DNA from: Rhizopus sp. PT2906
Lineage: Eukaryota; Mucoromycota; Mucoromycetes; Mucorales; Rhizopodaceae
Assembly: GCA_025529335.1 (NCBI GenBank)
Contig: JAMYHX010000028.1
Coordinates: 62,001 to 126,000 of the forward strand
Direction: 5' to 3'
DNA length: 64,000 nt
Shown piece by piece: positions 58,403 to 64,000 of this stretch. The translations under genes were made by a program, and so were the position numbers. The notes below the pieces were generated by a model. That model searched no databases. It was given only the letters and a program-made list of their open reading frames with translations, and was not told the DNA's origin. The stretch's first letter is position 1; each line of letters begins with the position of its first letter.

Positions 58403-59094
58403 ATGGACTTTCAAATTTTTTTAGAAAACGGGCACGGTAATGCAGTTGATGAATACGGTAGACCTGAGCCCATAGACTACATCATTGATGAGGAGCGATA
58501 TGCTTTAGAAACAGTTAGTTCACACACTCAGTATTTGCATAATCAGTCTCAGGAAAATAATTTCGATATAGGCTCTATGGCAGATGAAGATGCAAAAGAT
58601 GACGTAGATGTTTGCATGAAGGAGACGTCGAGTAAGCGAGCGTACACACTCTATACGGATCAAGACAAAGTTAGATTCTTTAAACTGATGTTTGAGAAAG
58701 TTATGAGTGCTTCAACTGCTGCAAAACAATTAGCTATTCTTTTCGCACAGCTCAAAGATAGGCTCAAATGTATAAAACGGATCCTGATAGTATTATTATA
58801 AAGCATAAGAAAGCCGGTCGCTCGTGTATACTTCAAGAAGAACACAAGCAAGTGGCCTTGGAGTACATAGATGAGAACCCTTCAGCCGCCTTGGAGCAAA
58901 TAATGGAGCGGCCACTACAAAAGTTTTAGGATCTCAAGGTCTCTAAAAGCATTATCTACAATTTTGTAAGAACTGAATGAAATTTGTCATTCAAAAAGGC
59001 TCAATTTCAGCCTATAGATAGGAACAGCGGAGAAAAAATTCAGGAGCGTTTTGACTAGGTTCGTAAGTGGGAGTGTACGGACATGGACTTTGCT
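58403..59094 (+). pseudogene. Decayed IS630/Tc1-like transposase, N-terminal part
   Basis: The frame from 58403 (MDFQIFLENGHGNAVDEYG) gives an acidic N-terminus and a helix-turn-helix start (FFKLMFEKVMSASTAAKQLAI). It then shifts frame and continues with MYKTDPDSIIIKHKKAGRS, EYIDENPSAALEQIMERPLQKF, KVSKSIIYNFV, AQFQPIDRNSGEKIQERFD and VRKWECTDMDFA. Three in-frame stops interrupt the second part. The order HTH, basic linker, second DNA-binding helix (DENPSA-x-LEQ) matches the N-terminal half of IS630/Tc1-type transposases seen in Mucorales. The DDE catalytic core is absent: at about 59094 the sequence passes into unrelated sequence. Confidence 0.7.
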
Positions 59095-59333
59095 TGTAGA
59101 TGCACCAATCTATACTGTAGACCTGCCTAGTAGCATCAGATAGACATCGCTTATGGAATAGGGATGTTGCTGCTTGCCTCAACTACATGTACATCCTTCG
59201 TGGACTTCGACGTAATGGCATGGTTCCTCATAGCTTTCGCCGGGTAGCTGTTGCTCCTATAAGACGTCGAAGAAGAGTGGACGTCCAGGAGCAAACAAGA
59301 ACTAGAATACGCATAGACAGTTCTCCGTCCTAG
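59095..59333 (+). pseudogene. Second Fanzor/TnpB-like C-terminal relic
   Basis: Directly after the transposase relic, the sequence encodes CRCTNLYCRP and, after two stops and a frameshift, RHRLWNRDVAACLNYMYILRG, then LRRNGMVPHSFRR and a basic tail to a stop at 59331-59333. The W-N-RD-x-AA-x-x-N motif preceded by a C-x4-C knuckle is the zinc-ribbon/RuvC-III end of OrfB/TnpB-type nucleases; in Mucorales such ends belong to Fanzor-like elements. Nothing of the rest of the nuclease is seen. It belongs to a different subfamily from the copy at 25.3-25.7 kb (WNRDVAA versus WQRDLNA). Confidence 0.5.
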
Positions 59334-60413
59334 TTATCGCTAGGACACATCTAGATGCCTACGGGATAAGTTATATATATAATAATTTTCTTACATAACT
59401 AACTATATAATTCTTTATATTCTCCCCCTGATACTTATTACTCTCATTTGTGTGTCGTCTCCTTGTATGTGTTTTATTTTTAACCTTTGCGTAAATACCT
59501 TTTTTAATATGCGCCAATCATTTTTTTTCATACATGTCATAATTTTATTTTCTTTCTGAAGTATATTTTTAATAAAACAGTAGTATTGAACAACATTTTT
59601 AAAGGTTCATTTCCTTTTTGCCATCTTTCCTTTTCTCTGTTCATAAAAAGCTTACAAAGTGACTTATTCCATTCTGTTGTATTCTTATGCTTCAGAGGCA
59701 AAACCATCTATTTGAAAACATTGCACAGTTATTCATTATTGACTATTGTCGATATGAGAAAACGAACCAACAAAAGTTCAAGGAAGATGTCCACCTTCTA
59801 CTGAAAGCACGTGCTTACAATTTTACTCCGTAACACTACAATACAACAAAAGGTTGGCAAGGTTACGTCCTACGCCACAAAGATTCAAGGAGAGTTAAAA
59901 TGAATATGAATATGGCAATCTTGACAAAAGTATTATTGGTAGAAGAATTGATCTTCTGTTGACAGGGGAAATTCTTGACGACGAGAATAAGAAAACAGAA
60001 GCTGAAGTGTCGTCGATCGAAATCAATCCCGCATGTGTCACTGATGACGTTGAGCAAGTACAATTCAATAAAACTTGATCTTTAAGAACTTTAACCGTGT
60101 ACTTTTAAATTATGTCTTTTATATTAATATACTCTCTTCCTTCATTCGCAAGTGTTCACTTGTTATCATTAGAGTGTATCTTATTTGCTATGCCAAGACG
60201 GGACTTAGAGTTTCCCTGCTTTTTTGTTCCCTTACAGAGAGTTGAGTGTACGCATGTGAATAGGCACAAATATCCCACAGCTATGTTTAATATAGATAAT
60301 GTTTAAGAAAATATCATATATGATTGGAGATGTGTATGCTTTAATTTATTTTTAAAGAAATGCACCAATATGTGTACCTCAAAATAAAGGTAAGACAAAA
60401 GAGGGGGGATAAC
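59334..60413. other. Intergenic with a doubtful coding relic
   Basis: AT-rich flank of the mobile-element relics. Between about 59690 and 60080 several broken frames look protein-like, for example NIDKSIIGRRIDLLLTGEIL and VSSIEINP, suggesting a decayed ORF, possibly a nuclease-fold domain common in Mucorales repeats. The evidence is weak. The right end is the 3' flank of the PABP-like gene. Confidence 0.35.
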
Positions 60414-62642
60414 TTATTTATTGATTGGTGCATTATTTACGAGTTGTTGTAATTTGTGCTTATCATACATTGAATGAGCTAATTCTTGAATGGGTATTGT
60501 ATCTAATAAACGAATGGTTACCCTTGGAGCATGTTTTACACCAGTAGCCTAATAGAAAAATTAAGGTTGGGCTATTTGTTTACTTTTTTTTTGACTTACT
60601 TTGACAAGCGGAAAGAGTCTGTCACCCAGTAGCTGTTTTTGCTCATATGACGCCAAATCTTTTAATGTTTCCAAAAATTTTTCAATCTCTTCTTTCAGGT
60701 CCTTCGAATCAGATTCCTTTTGCTTTTTAGGCTTTACGCCCGCATCAGGCGGTGCAACAATCGGAATTGCACGAGAACATCTTGGAGGAATTTCGATATT
60801 AGGTAAATGGTAATAAAAGTTTTGCATCTGTACTTGCTGCTGTTGCTGCTGCTGATGTTGTTGTTGAAATGGCTGTTGTTGTTGCTCCTCTTCTTGAAAT
60901 ATTTCAAGTGCTTCCTTGGCTTGCTTAATCTTTGTCAATAGGAACGCCTTATTAAATAAACAAGTAGCCAGGTCCTTTTTCTTTAAAGTCAGCAGCATGT
61001 CAACAATATCTTGAAGGTTTTGCTCCTGTTGATTCATCGTGAAAATGGCTTGGATAATGGCTTGTCTCTTCAACTGAGTGTTTGTCTCGGTCATTGCAGT
61101 GGTTACTGACTCAATAGAACCGCTTCGGCGTAATGTGGGCCTATTCTGCTGAGTTGGAAGAGGAGCAGGAATGAATAAACCAGAAGGGGTATAAGTTGGT
61201 TGATGGTGGATAGGTGCTGAGACTTGTCGTTTGAGTGGTAATCCATTATTATATGCATTACTATTCATACTACTACTATACTTGAGCTTATCTGTGGGCG
61301 TAGTTGACCTAGGATGATATGAAGCAACAGGTGCAGAATGGTTGCTGCTGTTGCTATCCGGGCTCTGATTATCTTCACTCTTAGCCTTCTTGGGTTCATG
61401 AAAGGCTACAATAATAGGCTTGGAGGCAATGAATTGGCCATTCATTCCTTCCTTGGCCTGCATAGCTTCTTCGGTCTTTGAAAAACTGACAAATCCGAAT
61501 CCTCTAGATTGCTTTGTTTGTGGGTGCTTCATAACTCGTGCTGATATGATGTGGCCATATTTCCGAAAATGCTTAAACAGATCGGCACTTTTAACTTCAA
61601 GGTCCAGATTTTTAATATAAAGATTGGTATAATCAACTGGGATATTTGATTTGGCTGCCTTGGTCTAAATAAGATGAGTTAAACAGCAAAGATAGTCATT
61701 TAGGACTTACATTAGTTTTTAATTCTGTAGTTTGTAACTTGGTCGTATTTAAATGAGTAACAGTACTGTACATAGAGAGTAAAAAGAAAGGGATATAAGG
61801 AAGAAAAAGTTCAATGAAGGAGGAAGAAAAAGGGAAAAAGATAAAAAAAAAAAAAGAGAGAGAAAAGGATTAGAGGACTAAGAGGAAGGTTTATATAGTT
61901 TTCTGTATTTGTTACCTACATGACGTTATTATGTATTAGCTTGCCGTTCTAATATATAGAGGTACATGTTAAAAAGATACATGTGTTGAACGCTTGTTGA
62001 TATTATTATTTACCATCGTCCGCTGTGCATCATATGCGTTCTTTGATTTAAAGTATTGTAACAAAGCTGTTGTGGAACCTTCTGACATTTTGCATGAGTT
62101 GATGGGTCCAAAAGGTCTGAATAGATCATAAATTAGCCCGGGGGACATCTTATCTGACAAGTTTTGAATATATAAAACGTTCGCTTCTACTTCCGGTTCT
62201 ACTTTATATGGTGGGTTTATCTTGAGTTGCAGTTCTACGTCGGATTTGATGCAGTTGAATAAAGCGTAGACCCGATCAGCTATAGACTTGTCAACATTTA
62301 TGAAACCACGCGATAATGACAGTGTATTACCTATCTCTTTGGTCCTAAATTGGATATAACCAGAGCATACATTTCCTTCTATTTGGTTAATGTCGACTCT
62401 AAGGAGGGAATGAGTTAAGAAGTAGCTGCATTTCTCTTATTTTACTTTATAGGATCATAGTCCTTAAATAAGACAATGATATCATCTTTGGTCACTTTAC
62501 AGCCATCAAAGTACACTCTTTCTTTAACAAGAATATCTGACACTATTTCCCTCAGACATGAGTTATTTCTTGTCTTTTTTGGTAGTTTGACAGTAGCCTT
62601 TGTTAAACATAGTTCTGTCATGTTGTTGATATGTTTACACAC
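60414..62642 (-). CDS. Poly(A)-binding-protein-like RRM protein with C-terminal MLLE domain
   Basis: Six exons, 62642-62446, 62398-62014, 61948-61920, 61765-61711, 61664-60600 and 60548-60414, join in phase to 621 residues. RRM-like folds are seen at about 40-125 (VYFDGCKVTKDDI, GNVCSGYIQF), 135-205 (NVLYIQNLSDKMS, TTALLQYFKS) and 225-305 (TNLYIKNLDLEVK, RGFGFVSFS). The 29-base third exon closes RRM2 with MNGKLIHNNVI. A disordered Ser/Pro/Gln-rich middle has a poly-Gln run. The C-terminal MLLE/PABC domain (about 545-612) reads ASYEQKQLLGDRLFPLV and continues into the last exon; it binds PAM2 peptides. The arrangement resembles Pes4/Mip6-type or divergent PAB1 proteins rather than canonical four-RRM PAB1, since RRM1 and RRM2 are highly diverged. 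Confidence 0.85.
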
Positions 62643-63977
62643 ACGCAGAGAGAGAGAGAGAGAGAGAGAGAGAGTAAAGAAAAGGATACTTTGAAGAAGA
62701 AAGAGAGAGAGAGAGAATATAAACCCTTTTACAACCCTCCTTTTTTTAATAATTTATAGTATGCAAAAAGTAATCTTCTTTTTAAACAAATATGCATAAA
62801 CCTATTCTGTTTCAGGATTATTTATGTATTAAAAGCATCAAATTAGGATTTATAAAATGACAACTCAATGTGATATATTTAGTTTGAGTTTACTATTTTC
62901 TAAAAATATGCAAGGGGTCATTTTATTGACAGCTGTATTTTTTATTTACAATGTTTTGTATAGGAATTCCTACTGTTGGTGTCAACCAATAAATACATCG
63001 TGCAACCCACTGTACAATTAATATGCATGTCTGACTGTTGAACAAAGGAATGTCATTCATATTACATGTCAAAAAGTCTTGTAAAAGGATAGTTTTGATG
63101 TCTTCTTTTTTGGCATCGATAGTCTTAGTTCTTTTCGATAACTAAAGGAATAGATTAGATTCAGCGTAAAATTCATTGAGAATACTTTTTCTCAGCATTC
63201 AGGATGACAATATATATCACATCAACAACCAAACAGCTTTATTTTTGTTATCAAAGTTGAAAGCTAGCTGTGTCTAAGGTGTTACACATATTTGTATGAA
63301 AAGTAAAGATGTTTATCATAATCAAGCATTGAGCTATAAAATCTAGACTTGTTAATGTATTAAGGTTATGATATCCTATTTATGGAATAACCCTTGATGA
63401 CGATCAAGGGGATATATTCATGAAGAATAAGCCATTCTTTCATAATCTGGTAATAGTAATACTCCGAAAGAAGTCCTTAACCTTGGTTGAATGATCCATA
63501 AGCACTCTGGAAGGATGCATAAATTCAGTCTTGCACTGCACGACAGACATAATACTACGTCTTGTCAATGTAATTCCTTTACCAACCTTCTTTTGTTCTT
63601 AATATGGGGATTTTAAGAGTAGATGAGTCAAGTTGGTGATTAGGCTAGATCAGCCTTTCTCTCCTTTTATGCTGTCCTTTCATTTGTTTGCTACATGCCT
63701 GTTTACTACTACTCCTAACGTCATAAGCTTCAAGAAAAAGAAGGGCTATTTCTCCTCAAGTAATTTCCCTTGCAGCCAGGATCTTTAATAATACTAAATT
63801 AAAATATACACCCGTGAATGCTTGAAGAGGTGAGCGACTCCTTACGCATATTGAGACAACTACAATTTAATAACCACCTTGTGTACTTGAACTGTTGACT
63901 ATAAAATCATTACAACTGATACAAAAGAGCGGAATCGAACTTTTTTCTCTCTCTTTCTTTTTCTCTCCCACGCTACT
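62643..63977. other. Intergenic with GA repeat and hairpin
   Basis: Promoter of the PABP-like gene with an AG microsatellite at 62647-62674 and a second at about 62701-62716. An inverted repeat CCCTTGAT/ATCAAGGG with a 4-base loop lies near 63391-63410. No gene recognised before 63978. Confidence 0.5.
62647..62674. repeat. AG dinucleotide microsatellite
   Basis: (AG)14 immediately upstream of the PABP-like start codon, read as a CT-rich leader on the coding strand. Confidence 0.95.
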
Positions 63978-64000
63978 ATGCTCTTTAAAAACACCTTCAA
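63978..64000 (+). CDS. Possible start of a gene cut by the window edge
   Basis: An ATG at 63978 (MLFKNTF...) follows a dense pyrimidine tract (CTTTTTTCTCTCTCTTTC), the same leader type as seen before the aconitase and cyclin-like starts in this window. Only seven codons are visible, so this is a guess from context. Confidence 0.25.

Overview
The window is nuclear DNA of a filamentous fungus, most likely Mucoromycota (Mucorales-like). Genes are compact and rich in short introns (about 45-70 bases, GTAAGT-type donors, TAG/CAG acceptors), intergenic DNA is AT-rich, and 5' leaders are pyrimidine-rich. The protein set is typically fungal: Mga2/Spt23, a PMA-type H+-ATPase, a Zn2Cys6 regulator, a Hal4/Sat4-like kinase and Fmp46. 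All exon structures were derived by hand from splice signals, reading phase and family similarity, and the exon lengths close in phase for every gene model given.

Layout. 1-14 kb, all minus: 5' part of an SRP40/NOLC1-like nucleolar protein, a membrane-anchored Mga2/Spt23-type factor, a plasma-membrane H+-ATPase, and a 1,615-residue ABCC transporter. 14-16 kb is non-coding. 16-23 kb: a B-box/DUF2009 protein diverging from the DBP3 RNA helicase over a 146-base promoter, then a PHD-finger protein. 25-31 kb: a Fanzor/TnpB-like relic, a mitochondrial-type PP2C phosphatase, and a Zn2Cys6 XlnR-like activator. 31-36 kb: a low-complexity protein, an RGS-like protein, a 202-bp MITE and a 49-residue two-exon gene. 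38.6-41 kb: a Hal4-type kinase converging on Fmp46. 41-43 kb: two decayed transposon pieces (IS630/Tc1-like transposase, LINE-like tail). 43.8-50 kb: mitochondrial aconitase and a large cyclin-Y-like protein. 51-57 kb: a 1,279-residue fatty acyl-CoA reductase/glycerol-3-phosphate acyltransferase fusion, then an MNN2-family mannosyltransferase. 58-60 kb: more decayed mobile-element coding sequence. 60-62.6 kb: a poly(A)-binding-protein-like RRM/MLLE protein.

The most interesting item is the FAR-acyltransferase fusion. Its architecture fits ether-lipid synthesis, but the usual catalytic Tyr of the reductase reads His and the usual catalytic His of the acyltransferase reads Ser. Also of note: a well-preserved MITE with TA target duplication, two separate Fanzor/TnpB-like C-terminal relics (one abutting a transposase relic), the Mga2 membrane anchor carried by a separate last exon, a 12-base microexon in the zinc-cluster gene, and a tiny lysine-rich gene hidden in a 4 kb gap. 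No tRNA, rRNA or CRISPR array was found.
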